Source: an uncultured bacterium (GTDB taxonomy: Bacteria; Cyanobacteriota; Vampirovibrionia; Gastranaerophilales; Gastranaerophilaceae). Taken from it: 64,000 nt of DNA. Under the pieces are notes generated by a model that worked only from the letters and a program-made list of their open reading frames with translations, was not told the DNA's origin and ran no database searches. Below, in pieces: positions 25,058 to 35,346 of this stretch. The stretch is from positions 450,539-514,538 of the forward strand of contig CATLLN010000001.1 in assembly GCA_950022695.1 (NCBI GenBank). The letters are read 5' to 3'. How positions within the stretch are numbered: position 1 is the first letter of the stretch; each line of letters begins with the position of its first letter. Made by a program: the position numbers and the translations under genes.

Positions 25058-26428
25058 TTATTTCGTTAGTAATAATTTTTTTAATTCTTCTTTTGCTTGT
25101 TTAATCTTTTCTTTGGCTTTTTGAATTGCGTGTTCGTGCTGAACTAATCCATGGGCTGTTTTACCCCAGTTCATATCTTTTTTCATAAACAAAATTTTTG
25201 TTCCGATAAATAATACAAGCGGAAACCAGATTACAAGAAGATAAACCGATGTATAAATTGACTGAATCAGCGCATCAATTCTTGGTACGTTATCATATCT
25301 TCTCAGACTGTAACGGCAAGCCATAACAAACCCGAATCCTATAATACAGCCCATAATGACAGATGACATAAGTGTATGCGGCTGTGCTCCTTTAACAACT
25401 ATTTTGGCAACAAGAATACCTATTTCAATAATGAACCATGCCGGCATAATGAATTCTGAAATATATGCAATCATATCAAGCCTTACTCGCATAGACATTT
25501 TTTTTGATGTTAAAATATCCCAAAAATATTCTAAATATCTGCGAATAGTACCTTCAAGCCATCTTCTGCGCTGTTTATACAGAGGGAAAAGATACATAAT
25601 ACCTTCTTCATAAACTGCAGTGTCCGCACAAAACCTTACGTCCCATCCTTTGATATGCAGTCTTGTAGACATATCAAGGTCGTCTGTAATTGTATAATTG
25701 TTCCAGCCGCCGATATCTTCTAAAGCTGTTCTTTTGATAAGTTCGCCGTTGCCGCGAAGCTCTACTGCACCCTTAACAGAATCTCTGCCGACTTGAAAAT
25801 GGGTATCCATTGTCATTTCGTTGTTTTGGCATTTTGTAAGAAGATTTATGTCTTTATTTCTTACGATTTTTCTTGCCTGAACTGCGCCAACATCTTTTGG
25901 CTCAAGTTCGTAAACAAGATTAGTAAGGAAATCAGGTTCCATTGTTGCATCTGCATCAAATACTAATATAGCTTCCCCTTTTGCAATTTTTAATGCATCA
26001 TTTAAAACTGCGGATTTTCCCGGAAATGCGTCTTTGGGTCTGATAAAAGCTTTTACTTTGTTTGGATATTGTTTTTCCAAATCCATCAATACCAAAGCAG
26101 TCTTGTCTGAACTTCTATCATCAATTGCTATAATTTCAAAATTCGGATAATCTAAATTTAAAACTGTATGAATAGTATTTGCGATAACAGAATCCTCGTT
26201 ATGCGCAGGAATCATTATACTTACAAATGGTTTATAATTTTCGTTTTTTACAGGCGGTGTTTTTAAGTCTTTTCTTTTTTTTATTTTATATGCAATATTT
26301 GTAAAAATAGCATAAACAGACATTAAAGATACAAGCAGAGCTAATCCCCATACTGTATAACTCTGGAAAATATAAATAAACGCTGTTAATCCCAAAACAA
26401 TAATAAATAATAAAATTCGCTCTTTCAT
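25058..26428 (-). CDS. Processive family 2 glycosyltransferase, membrane-bound
   Basis: A 456-residue inner-membrane GT2 enzyme of the cellulose/chitin/poly-GlcNAc synthase type. Two N-terminal helices precede the catalytic domain with IPAHNEDSVI, DDRSSD, FDADATMEPD, TDDLD (catalytic base) and QRRRW, the motif of processive polymerases. At least three C-terminal membrane helices follow, then a Lys-rich tail. The length resembles IcaA/PgaC, but no pga/ica or bcs partner lies nearby, so the polymer is unknown. Confidence 0.9.
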   Translation of the reverse strand: MKERILLFIIVLGLTAFIYIFQSYTVWGLALLVSLMSVYAIFTNIAYKIKKRKDLKTPPVKNENYKPFVSIMIPAHNEDSVIANTIHTVLNLDYPNFEIIAIDDRSSDKTALVLMDLEKQYPNKVKAFIRPKDAFPGKSAVLNDALKIAKGEAILVFDADATMEPDFLTNLVYELEPKDVGAVQARKIVRNKDINLLTKCQNNEMTMDTHFQVGRDSVKGAVELRGNGELIKRTALEDIGGWNNYTITDDLDMSTRLHIKGWDVRFCADTAVYEEGIMYLFPLYKQRRRWLEGTIRRYLEYFWDILTSKKMSMRVRLDMIAYISEFIMPAWFIIEIGILVAKIVVKGAQPHTLMSSVIMGCIIGFGFVMACRYSLRRYDNVPRIDALIQSIYTSVYLLVIWFPLVLFIGTKILFMKKDMNWGKTAHGLVQHEHAIQKAKEKIKQAKEELKKLLLTK

Positions 26429-26523
26429 TTTATCCTAATCTTTTTCGCCTGCCAAATATTATACTAATATTTTAGCAAAAAAAGCGTAAAAGCACCAATC
26501 TTTAAAGATATTGATACATTTGT

Positions 26524-28092
26524 TTACGGCGAGATAAAATGTTGTTTCTCCGGCTTATTCTGGTTTATCTCAATTTTGGGAGATATTGGAATTTTAAATC
26601 CGAATATATTAGTTTCATCTTTAGAGCTTTGAGCTATTACTGTACCGTTGTGAGCTTCTATAATTTTTTTTGATAAATATAAGCCCAGTCCGATACCGAC
26701 TTTATTAAATTTTTCAGAATGTGTGACGTATTTTCTGAAAATTCTGTCCATAGCTTCAGGTTCAATGTAGTGACTGCAATTCTTAACTTTTAAAATAATA
26801 TTATTATTTTCAACAAATAAACTTACATCAATGTTTGTAGATGGAAATGCATAGTTTATCGCATTTGATAGGAAGTTTATTACAACTCGTTTGATTTCAA
26901 TTCTGTCTGCATTTATGATACAAGTTTGCATATTGGGTTGGAATTTTATCAGTGTTGAGTTGTCTTGTGCCAGTTTTGATATTTCATGTATACTTTCTAA
27001 AACCAGTTTTGTTATATCAAATTGACTGTAATTTAACGTAACTTCACCGCTTTCAAATTTGCAGGTAGAAAGAAGTGTGTATACCATATCATACATATAA
27101 TTGCAAGAGTCTAAAGTAAGTTTAAGCATCTCTTTTTGGTCGTTGTTAAATTCGCCAAGTTCTCCGCTAAGTAATAATTCTAATGCTCTGACCTGTGCAA
27201 TTGCAGGAGTTTTAAGATCGTGACTGAGAGTTGCAATATATGTTTCGCGTTGTTCCTGAATACGTTTTTCAGCATCAATGTCTCGCGCAAAAGTTGTTAT
27301 TGCATAATACTCTCCTTCTCGATTTTTTAATGGAGATTTATTAATTGCGTACCAATATTTTTCACCGTTTTTTGCTTGGATTTGTTTTTCTGTATTATAT
27401 TCTTTACCGCTTTTTAAAATTTCAATATTTTCATTTAATATATTTTCTCTCATTGATTTTATATCAAATTTGATTTTTTCTCCGGTTGATGTCCTGTCTA
27501 AGCCTTTATAAAATAATTCTTTAGCTCGAGCATTACCTAGAATAAAATTCCCGTCTTTGTCTATAACATATGCTAGCATTGGAGAATTATTAATAAGTGC
27601 GTATAATTTGGCATTCGAAACTTCAAGAGATTTTCTAAGGTATATGGTTTCTGTTATATTTCTGCTTAAAGTTAAAATTCCGACAACTTTGTTATTATTA
27701 ATTATAGGAGAGGAAACTGATTCATAAATTTGTTCCACACCTTCCGGATTATAAAATTTTTGAATATAAGTTTTAGGGCTTCTTTCATCTATCACCAGAT
27801 TAAGATAAGTTTTAACCGTTGTGTATTGCTCATAGTGCAAAAGTTCAAATGGTGTTTTCCCAATAATCTCATTATCTGATTCAAAGCCAAATAAGGTTAG
27901 AAATTCTTTTGAACACATTGCATAGCGAAATTTTGTATCCATAAATGTAATGATGTCAGGTGTTGTATTAAATATGTTTTCCAACAGTGTATCTATTTGG
28001 TAATCACATTTATGACAATTTTTGCAAGTATAATATCTACTTTTTGTTTTGTGATGTAAAAATTTTTTTGCAAGTTTTTTAACACAAGTCAT
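26524..28092 (-). CDS. Soluble PAS-PAS sensor histidine kinase
   Basis: A 522-residue kinase without membrane helices. It has an N-terminal Cys/His cluster (C23, C26, H27, C29 in TCKNCHKC), PAS domains at about 37-150 and 160-280, a HisKA domain with the phosphorylated His291 in LSHDLKTP, and an ATPase domain with the N box FLSNAINYAF and GIGLGLYLSKKIIEAH. Lacking membrane anchors, it should sense a cytoplasmic signal. The gene overlaps the response regulator by 14 bp, so the two form one two-component system. Confidence 0.93.
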   Translation of the reverse strand: MTCVKKLAKKFLHHKTKSRYYTCKNCHKCDYQIDTLLENIFNTTPDIITFMDTKFRYAMCSKEFLTLFGFESDNEIIGKTPFELLHYEQYTTVKTYLNLVIDERSPKTYIQKFYNPEGVEQIYESVSSPIINNNKVVGILTLSRNITETIYLRKSLEVSNAKLYALINNSPMLAYVIDKDGNFILGNARAKELFYKGLDRTSTGEKIKFDIKSMRENILNENIEILKSGKEYNTEKQIQAKNGEKYWYAINKSPLKNREGEYYAITTFARDIDAEKRIQEQRETYIATLSHDLKTPAIAQVRALELLLSGELGEFNNDQKEMLKLTLDSCNYMYDMVYTLLSTCKFESGEVTLNYSQFDITKLVLESIHEISKLAQDNSTLIKFQPNMQTCIINADRIEIKRVVINFLSNAINYAFPSTNIDVSLFVENNNIILKVKNCSHYIEPEAMDRIFRKYVTHSEKFNKVGIGLGLYLSKKIIEAHNGTVIAQSSKDETNIFGFKIPISPKIEINQNKPEKQHFISP

Positions 28093-28726
28093 ATTTTATC
28101 TCCTGATATAAGTTTTCAAGTCCAATTTTAGATTGTAGCTTTTCCAGTATTGAATAAATAAAATAATAAAGGTTTGCGACAGGCATATCAAAATATGTGG
28201 CGATTTCGCTTTTGCTAAAACCATTTACTGTGAGTGTAATATATGTGGATTCGTTGGAAGTAAGAGTGCCTGTGAATTCAGAATAAACTTTATTTGGAAG
28301 TTTGTTTATATAATTGAATAAAGAAAACTGCATTCTTTTATCAAATCCGCCATGACCGTTTAATGTATATGAAATGATTTTTTGCAGGTTATCTTGCTTG
28401 AAATCTCTGATGAAATAAGCATCAGCATGCGCAAAAAGTGTGTTGATAATATTTGTTTCACTTGTCTCAGGAGTCAATATAATGATTTTAATATCAGGAT
28501 TAATTTTTTTTATGGCTTTTGAAGCTTCTATTCCGTTCATATTTGGAAGAGTTGCATCCATAATAATAAGATCTACTTTATTGTTTGTAATATGCTTAAT
28601 GCAATCTTCGGCATTATCAAAGTCTGCACTAACATATTTGTTATTTTTTTGATGGACCATTTTTTTTAGTGTAAATCTTGAAAGAGTGTCATCCTCAACG
28701 ATGACAATATTATAATCTTTTCTCAT
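28079..28726 (-). CDS. Response regulator with LuxR-type helix-turn-helix
   Basis: A 215-residue NarL/FixJ-like regulator: a receiver domain with acidic E11/D12/D13, the phosphorylation site D57 in LIIMDATLPN and T85, then a C-terminal LuxR-like DNA-binding domain (LTSNESTYITLTVNGFSKSE). The usually invariant receiver Lys is Arg107 (AYFIRDF). It is the first gene of the unit with the kinase. Targets are unknown. Confidence 0.9.
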   Translation of the reverse strand: MRKDYNIVIVEDDTLSRFTLKKMVHQKNNKYVSADFDNAEDCIKHITNNKVDLIIMDATLPNMNGIEASKAIKKINPDIKIIILTPETSETNIINTLFAHADAYFIRDFKQDNLQKIISYTLNGHGGFDKRMQFSLFNYINKLPNKVYSEFTGTLTSNESTYITLTVNGFSKSEIATYFDMPVANLYYFIYSILEKLQSKIGLENLYQEIKYDLC

Positions 28727-28808
28727 ACTTTTATTTCCAGCCTTTCTGTGTATTTACATTAAACATTAATTTAGCTCAGAATAAAATTGCCGAGTATGGC
28801 AATATACA

Positions 28809-28842
28809 AAAATCCGATTATCGTATTTTTGATAATCGGATT
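28809..28842 (-). terminator. Intrinsic terminator of the 109-aa membrane protein gene
   Basis: A perfect 12-bp stem AATCCGATTATC / GATAATCGGATT, read on the minus strand after a long A tract and followed by T residues. Confidence 0.8.
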
Positions 28843-28844
28843 AG

Positions 28845-29206
<362 letters not shown>

Positions 29207-29270
29207 AATCAATCTCCTTTTTAGCTTACGTTTATAAAACGAAAAGGAGTTAAAAAAGTTCAAAATTAAA

Positions 29271-30320
29271 TTATGCTTCTTCTGATTGGCATGCAAAAAG
29301 AGGGTTTTGATTCATTTTTGAAACTATTTCATTAAATGTCATAAGTCCTGCTGTTGCTCCGAATTCCGAAACTACACCTGCTGAATTTATGGATGCTGCA
29401 ATTAATGATTTTTCGATATTTTTATCAAACATATATAAAGCCGCACAGAAGGTAGAGGCAAAAGCATCACCTGCGCCAAGAGTTGAGGTAATCGGTCCGT
29501 CAAAGCAAGGACAATAGTAATATTTTTTCCCATCAAAGGCATAAGCTCCGTTCCCGCCGTCTGTGATTACGATTAGCTGGTAATCTGAAACCTTAAGTTT
29601 TTTAAACATTGATTTTAAATCAGGATGAATAAGCTGGCATGAAAATTTCTCATCTTTAGTGTCAGAACGAAGTTGAATACCTGTTGCCATAGATGCTTCT
29701 TCTTTATTTAGCACAACAATTTGCGCTGATGCCAGGATTTTTTTAAGATAGTTAAATCCTTTTTTGATTCCGGTTGTACCTGCGTTAAAGCATACGTAAG
29801 TATCATTTTCTTTTGCAAAATGTACAATCTCATCCAAAACTTTGTTACTATCACCGTTTAATGGGGCAATATATAAGAGTTTCGCATTTTTAATAGCATC
29901 AAAATCAATTTCTGATTTTTTTATGTGTGCATTTGCGCCACGGTGCGCAAGTACTGTACGATCGCCCTCAAAACTTGTAAGAATAATCGAAAAACCTGTG
30001 GAATCATTTTTATCTTGAATGATAGAAGATAAATTTACGTTTTTATCTTTGAAATATTCGAAAATACCTTTTGAATAAATATCATCACCGACTTTGAATA
30101 TTGCAGCTGTAGAAAATCCTAAATTTGCGAAGTTTGCGGCAGTATTAACACCTCCGCCTCCGACTTGAGAAGCAAAATCAGAAATTTCAATCTTAGATCC
30201 GTAAGGATAACTCATATATTCTGATTTTTTATCAGGTTTTCTTACAGAAACTATATTTGCCTCATCAGATTCTACAAATACATCCATTGTCGCACTACCA
30301 ATTGTAATAATATCACTCAT
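29271..30320 (-). CDS. PfkB/ribokinase-family carbohydrate kinase
   Basis: A 349-residue sugar or nucleoside kinase. The N-terminal signature QVGGGGVNTAANFANLG and the C-terminal ATP-binding/anion-hole motif TLGAGDAFASTF with its catalytic Asp are intact. The substrate is not predictable; the family includes ribokinase, fructokinase and adenosine kinase. It is transcribed alone. Confidence 0.92.
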   Translation of the reverse strand: MSDIITIGSATMDVFVESDEANIVSVRKPDKKSEYMSYPYGSKIEISDFASQVGGGGVNTAANFANLGFSTAAIFKVGDDIYSKGIFEYFKDKNVNLSSIIQDKNDSTGFSIILTSFEGDRTVLAHRGANAHIKKSEIDFDAIKNAKLLYIAPLNGDSNKVLDEIVHFAKENDTYVCFNAGTTGIKKGFNYLKKILASAQIVVLNKEEASMATGIQLRSDTKDEKFSCQLIHPDLKSMFKKLKVSDYQLIVITDGGNGAYAFDGKKYYYCPCFDGPITSTLGAGDAFASTFCAALYMFDKNIEKSLIAASINSAGVVSEFGATAGLMTFNEIVSKMNQNPLFACQSEEA

Positions 30321-30456
30321 AAATATCTCCTAATCTAGATTTTAATATATTTTACCATAATTAATATTTAACTGTAAATAATTATTAAAAGTTGGCAAAT
30401 TTTTAAATTTACGAATTTTTAATTGAATGTTTTAAATAATTAAGGAAATATTATAT

Positions 30457-32925
30457 ATGAAAATTTCAAACATTTCTTACATTACCTCCCTAAAACAATA
30501 CTCAAAACCCCAATTTAATAAAAATAACAATACTCAAAATCCGATAGAGCAAACACAGATTCCAAAAATGTTTGCATATCAGGATTTTAATATCTCCTTT
30601 ACCGGCAGAACTCCGGAAGATTTTTATGCTCAGGGTTTTAACCGTGAAAATATGCCTAATACAATGAAGGTTTATTTAAATTATGATTATGAGCAAAGGC
30701 AGCACATGCCGCCTGAACAAATGATGGGTGAAGTTTTTAAATATTTGGATAATGCAAATAATTTTGAAGATGTAAAAGAATTATACCCGAATGAACCTTT
30801 ATTTAGTATGCTTCATCCAAATAACATAAAGTCTAAAAAAGGAATTCTTTCTGAAATCAAAGTCGCAAGAGACTTAAGTGATACTCCGCTTTTAAAAGAC
30901 GGAAGTGATGACTTTGGTCTGTATTTGCTTAAAAAGATTTATAAAGAAGGTAAAACATTAAAAGAAATTAGCAAAGATTTCTTAGAAAAAGATATTAATG
31001 ATGAATATAAAGGATTTATTACAGCGCCGATTGATTATTCAACAACATCTGCTTATGGTATAAAATTTCCTAACAGTGCTTTCTGGCATTCATTTATTTC
31101 AACAAGGGATGACTATAAAGCGTTTTTCATAACTTTGCCGAAAAATACAGTAGACCCGAATAGAATTGCTGTATCAGGTTCCGGTTCTAAGTTACACGCA
31201 GGCTCAACTTCTAATATACAAGAAACTGAAACTGTCGAAAATGTTAGAAAACCAAGAAAATATACAATTAAAAAGTATCAAAAGGATCAACTTACCGGTG
31301 ATATTAAAGAAACAAAAGGCGATGTTGAAGGAATTAAAAGAAAAGTTGTAAAACGTTTTAAAAAAGATGATCCGGAAGCTTCTTTTATTGTTAAATATTT
31401 AAGTCCTATTATGACTGTTGCCGCTGAACGTGTGCATTTGTCAGAAGAAATGAGATATTTTACAGAAAGTGAACGAGAAAGAGGTAAATCTGTTCATGGT
31501 TCTTCAATGTTTGAACGTTTTTGGAAAGCTAATCCGGAATTGCTGAGTGATTATTCGAAAGCAATTGTTGATACAATAGAAATGTTTGAAGATAGATATG
31601 GCGCAGGTGGTATGATTCCTATCAATAAAGAGTTTGACCCTATCATGTCAAATTCTGAAAACCAAAAAGCAATAGATTATGTAACTCCTGATTTTATTGA
31701 ATTACTTAACTTCACAAAGGAAATTGAACCTTTAAGAAATAAAAAATATGCAGAACACGATTTGCTTCAACAAGAATGGGAAAATCATTTTATTGAAAGA
31801 TATGGTGATCCGAACGCAGTTATTGATGAGCCTGTAGCAAAAGTCGATAAATTAGATGCAGAATTAGATGGTGTAGAAGGAATAAATTCTAATTCTGATT
31901 TAGATCTTGTTATTACAAAAATATCAGAAAAACATAATTCAAATGTATTCTCTTTACACGGCAAAAACGATGAAGACATAAGAATTACCGGAAATTTAGA
32001 TGAAGTATTGAGAGATTTCTTAAAAGAGGAAGCTCGTATTTATCCAACATCTTATGCATCATTATTTACTCGAACAATTCTTGCAGATAAAGAAATTTCT
32101 GAAAAATTTAAGTTATCTCTTGCTACACGTCAAGTAAGAGATATGATTGATGATTCACAGATAATGTCCGATGAGGAATTTTATGATGAATTTAATTCAA
32201 TACATTATTCGTTTTATTATAAAAATGCACAAGCAGAAATGGCTGCATCTGCTGCAATGGCGGATGTATTATTTAATGAATTACAAGGTATATCTCCATC
32301 AATATTAAAGTTGTATTCTTATAGCTATAATACGCTAATGGAAGATAATGAATCTTTATCAAAACTTATACCGGAGATATTTGCTCAACATAAATCAGAA
32401 CTAGATAATATATATAGAAATTATTTGAAACCTATAAGTAGTTCAGAAAAGGTAAAAATAGGATTGGCTTTAATAGATGAACTTTTAAAATATAATCCGA
32501 AAAATCCGGAATCTATTTTAGATTCAGACACAAAAGAAGTAGTCTTAATGCTGAAAGAAATGTTTTCTCAAGTAAAATACAGAAGACAATATTTTAGGGA
32601 AGCTGTAGAATGCCTTGTTCCAGAATATAAATTTTCAAAATGTATGTTGCAAAAAGGTATGAATCCGACTTATAAAACCGCCAGGTTTGAACAAATAATA
32701 AATTATATGCTTCGAGATATGCTTTCTTATGAAACTTTCCAAAGCCCGATTCTTATAACACTTTTAAATAAAGAAATTATAGAAAAACACAGGGCAAAAT
32801 TGTCACCGGAACTTTATAATCAATTACAAAATATGGTTGGGTCTCTGGATTCTAACTCAAGAAGGTTGTATGAAGCTACGATGGAAGAGATAAAACAGGT
32901 TGATTCTGCTATTAATCGTAGATAA
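30457..32925 (+). CDS. Large unknown protein (822 aa) with N-terminal ISFTG motif
   Basis: An unrecognised, mainly helical, highly charged protein. About 45 disordered N-terminal residues (Asn/Gln-rich) end in NISFTGRTPEDFY, a motif shared in form with other unknown proteins of this window. A folded region of about 230 residues follows, then a Lys-rich linker (near residues 265-310) and a long helical C-terminal half. No signal peptide, membrane helix or enzyme motif is visible. It has its own transcript and a terminator shared with pnp. The ribosome site AAGGAAAT is weak. Confidence 0.75.
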   Translation: MKISNISYITSLKQYSKPQFNKNNNTQNPIEQTQIPKMFAYQDFNISFTGRTPEDFYAQGFNRENMPNTMKVYLNYDYEQRQHMPPEQMMGEVFKYLDNANNFEDVKELYPNEPLFSMLHPNNIKSKKGILSEIKVARDLSDTPLLKDGSDDFGLYLLKKIYKEGKTLKEISKDFLEKDINDEYKGFITAPIDYSTTSAYGIKFPNSAFWHSFISTRDDYKAFFITLPKNTVDPNRIAVSGSGSKLHAGSTSNIQETETVENVRKPRKYTIKKYQKDQLTGDIKETKGDVEGIKRKVVKRFKKDDPEASFIVKYLSPIMTVAAERVHLSEEMRYFTESERERGKSVHGSSMFERFWKANPELLSDYSKAIVDTIEMFEDRYGAGGMIPINKEFDPIMSNSENQKAIDYVTPDFIELLNFTKEIEPLRNKKYAEHDLLQQEWENHFIERYGDPNAVIDEPVAKVDKLDAELDGVEGINSNSDLDLVITKISEKHNSNVFSLHGKNDEDIRITGNLDEVLRDFLKEEARIYPTSYASLFTRTILADKEISEKFKLSLATRQVRDMIDDSQIMSDEEFYDEFNSIHYSFYYKNAQAEMAASAAMADVLFNELQGISPSILKLYSYSYNTLMEDNESLSKLIPEIFAQHKSELDNIYRNYLKPISSSEKVKIGLALIDELLKYNPKNPESILDSDTKEVVLMLKEMFSQVKYRRQYFREAVECLVPEYKFSKCMLQKGMNPTYKTARFEQIINYMLRDMLSYETFQSPILITLLNKEIIEKHRAKLSPELYNQLQNMVGSLDSNSRRLYEATMEEIKQVDSAINRR

Positions 32926-32942
32926 TAGATACATATAGAACA

Positions 32943-32976
32943 AAAAGGGCGAAACCTTTAAGGTTTCGCCCTTTTA
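32943..32976. terminator. Bidirectional intrinsic terminator
   Basis: The stem AAGGGCGAAACCTT / AAGGTTTCGCCCTT separates the convergent 822-aa gene and pnp. Confidence 0.88.
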
Positions 32977-32990
32977 TATACTAAAATTTA

Positions 32991-35129
32991 TTACTGAACT
33001 TTAGCTTTATCTTCTTCGGTTACTCCTTTTATTGTTAAGTTTACGCGACCTTTTTCGTCGATTTTAATAACTTTAACAATAACTTCTTGTCCGATAGATA
33101 AATGTGGTTCGATGGTTTCGATTCTTTCGTTGCAAACTTGTGAAATGTGAACCATACCGTCTTTTCCGCCGCCTAATTCAACGAACGCACCGATAGGAAT
33201 AATTCTTACAACTTTGCCTTTGATAACCATTCCAACTTCAGGTTTAAATGTTAAGTCTTTAATCATTTTAATAGCGATTTGTGCGCCTTCCTGATCGTTA
33301 GATGTAATTGTTACAATACCTGAATCCTGAATATCTATTTCAGCGCCTGAAGCATCAATAATTGCGCGGATTTGTTTACCGCCAGGTCCAATAACTGTAC
33401 CGATGTCTTCTGTCGGAATAGTTATTGTTGTTATGCTAGGTGCAAATGGAGACATTGGTCCAGGTTCAGTGATTGCTTCTCTCATTTTTGATAAGATATG
33501 TAATCTGCCTTCTTTAGCTTGAGCTAATGCTTTGCGTAGAGTTTCATTTGCAATACCTTTAGCTTTCATATCCATTTGAAGGGCTGTAATACCGGTATCG
33601 TTACCTGTAACTTTGAAGTCCATATCGCCTAAGAAATCTTCAATACCTTGGATATCTGTTAATACAACAGGAGTTTTTCCTTCTTCTGTAATCATACCCA
33701 TAGCAACGCCGCCAATCATAGATTTAACAGGAACACCGGCATTCATCAATGCCATTGATGAACCGCAGGTTGATGCCATAGATGTAGAACCATTAGATTC
33801 AAGAACGTCAGAAGTTACTCTGATTGTGTATCCGAAATCTTCTTGTGACGGAAGTGCAGGGATGTTAGCTCTTTCAGCTAAGTTACCGTGACCAACTTCA
33901 CGTCTGCCAGGTCCTCTTAGAGGTTTTACTTCACCAACAGAGAATCCAGGGAAGATATATTTATGCATATATGTTTTTTCAGTTTCAGGATCAACGCCGT
34001 CAAGTTCTTGTTTCATTGCAGGACCTGCAAGTGTTGCAACTGATAATACTTGAGTTTGCCCTCTTGTAAATACTGCTGAACCGTGTGCACGAGGAATCAC
34101 ACCAACTTCGCACCAAATAGGACGAACTTCTTCAGGTTTACGTCCGTCAGCTCTAACACCTTCATCAAGAATCATTGTACGCATAATGTGTTTTTCTGCA
34201 GCTTTGAATTCTTCAGCTACAAAGTCGATACCTGTTTCTTCAATAATTTGTTTAATATAGTGATCTTCAGGTAGTGCGTCGATTTTTTCTTTAACTAATT
34301 TTTTAGCTTCTTCCAATTTTTCTTGACGGAATGCTCGGTCAAAATTATGGTAAGCTTCAAAAATCATATCGTGAGCTGTTTCATTAATAATATTTTTTAA
34401 TTCAGTTGTATCGTAAGGATTTACGAATACTTCTTTTTCAATGCCGCAAAGTTTAGCAAATTCAACTTGAGCTTCGCATTGTTTTTTGATTTCGCCTTGT
34501 GCAAATTCAACAGCAGCCATAATATCATCTTCTGTAACGAATTTACATCCAGCTTCAACCATGATTACAGAATCATGAGTACCTGCGATAACTATATCTA
34601 AGTCAGATTCTTTAGCTTGTCTGTGAGTAGGGTTAGCAATTAAATTGCCTTCTGCATCTTTAGAAACTCTAACAGCACCAATAGGTCCTTCAAATGGAGC
34701 TCCTGAAAGCATTAAAGCACAAGATGCACCTAACATTGCTAATGTATCCGGTTGGTTTTCTTGATCGTAGCTGAATAATTGAGCTACAATTTGAATATCA
34801 TTTCTATATCCTTTAGGGAATAATGGTCTGATTGGTCTGTCAATTAATCTTGATACAAGGATAGCTTTATCACTTGCTTTACCTTCTGAACGGTTGTAGC
34901 CGCCAGGAATTCTTCCGATTGATGACATTCTTTCTTCATAATCAATTAGTAATGGGAAAAAGTCGATACCAACTCTTGGTTCCTTTGATACAACACAGTG
35001 AACAAATAACATTGTGTCACCGCATCTTACTGTAACTGATCCGTTTGTTGATTGAGCGTACTTCCCTGTTTCAATGGTTACGGTTTTTCCGCCGATTTCC
35101 AGTTGAAAGCTTTTTGTTTCAGGTTTCAT
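32991..35129 (-). CDS. pnp: Polynucleotide phosphorylase
   Basis: PNPase degrades RNA 3'-5' by phosphorolysis. The 712-residue protein has both RNase PH-like cores (first with LIDRPIRPLFP, second with RGQTQVLSVATL and GRREVGHGNLAERA), then a KH domain (VIGPGGKQIRAI) and an S1 domain (GAFVELGGGKDGMVHISQV). The length is typical. A minus-strand TATAAT near 35196-35201 gives a leader of roughly 60 bases. RNase PH lies elsewhere in the window. Confidence 0.98.
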   Translation of the reverse strand: MKPETKSFQLEIGGKTVTIETGKYAQSTNGSVTVRCGDTMLFVHCVVSKEPRVGIDFFPLLIDYEERMSSIGRIPGGYNRSEGKASDKAILVSRLIDRPIRPLFPKGYRNDIQIVAQLFSYDQENQPDTLAMLGASCALMLSGAPFEGPIGAVRVSKDAEGNLIANPTHRQAKESDLDIVIAGTHDSVIMVEAGCKFVTEDDIMAAVEFAQGEIKKQCEAQVEFAKLCGIEKEVFVNPYDTTELKNIINETAHDMIFEAYHNFDRAFRQEKLEEAKKLVKEKIDALPEDHYIKQIIEETGIDFVAEEFKAAEKHIMRTMILDEGVRADGRKPEEVRPIWCEVGVIPRAHGSAVFTRGQTQVLSVATLAGPAMKQELDGVDPETEKTYMHKYIFPGFSVGEVKPLRGPGRREVGHGNLAERANIPALPSQEDFGYTIRVTSDVLESNGSTSMASTCGSSMALMNAGVPVKSMIGGVAMGMITEEGKTPVVLTDIQGIEDFLGDMDFKVTGNDTGITALQMDMKAKGIANETLRKALAQAKEGRLHILSKMREAITEPGPMSPFAPSITTITIPTEDIGTVIGPGGKQIRAIIDASGAEIDIQDSGIVTITSNDQEGAQIAIKMIKDLTFKPEVGMVIKGKVVRIIPIGAFVELGGGKDGMVHISQVCNERIETIEPHLSIGQEVIVKVIKIDEKGRVNLTIKGVTEEDKAKVQ

Positions 35130-35346
35130 AAGTTTACCTTTTCTTTCTGCGCCATTCTTTGCGCCTTTTAGTTATACACTTCCGTTTACGATTTAATTAT
35201 ACCCCAAACAGGGGTAAATGTATCAATTTTTTTTAATATAACTATACATATTTATGTATTGGAGTGTTTTTGTATTATCATGTAAATGAAGATAGGCGGT
35301 ATTTCTTATCTTCAGAGGAGTTAGGAAGAGGTAACGGTAGGTAAAT

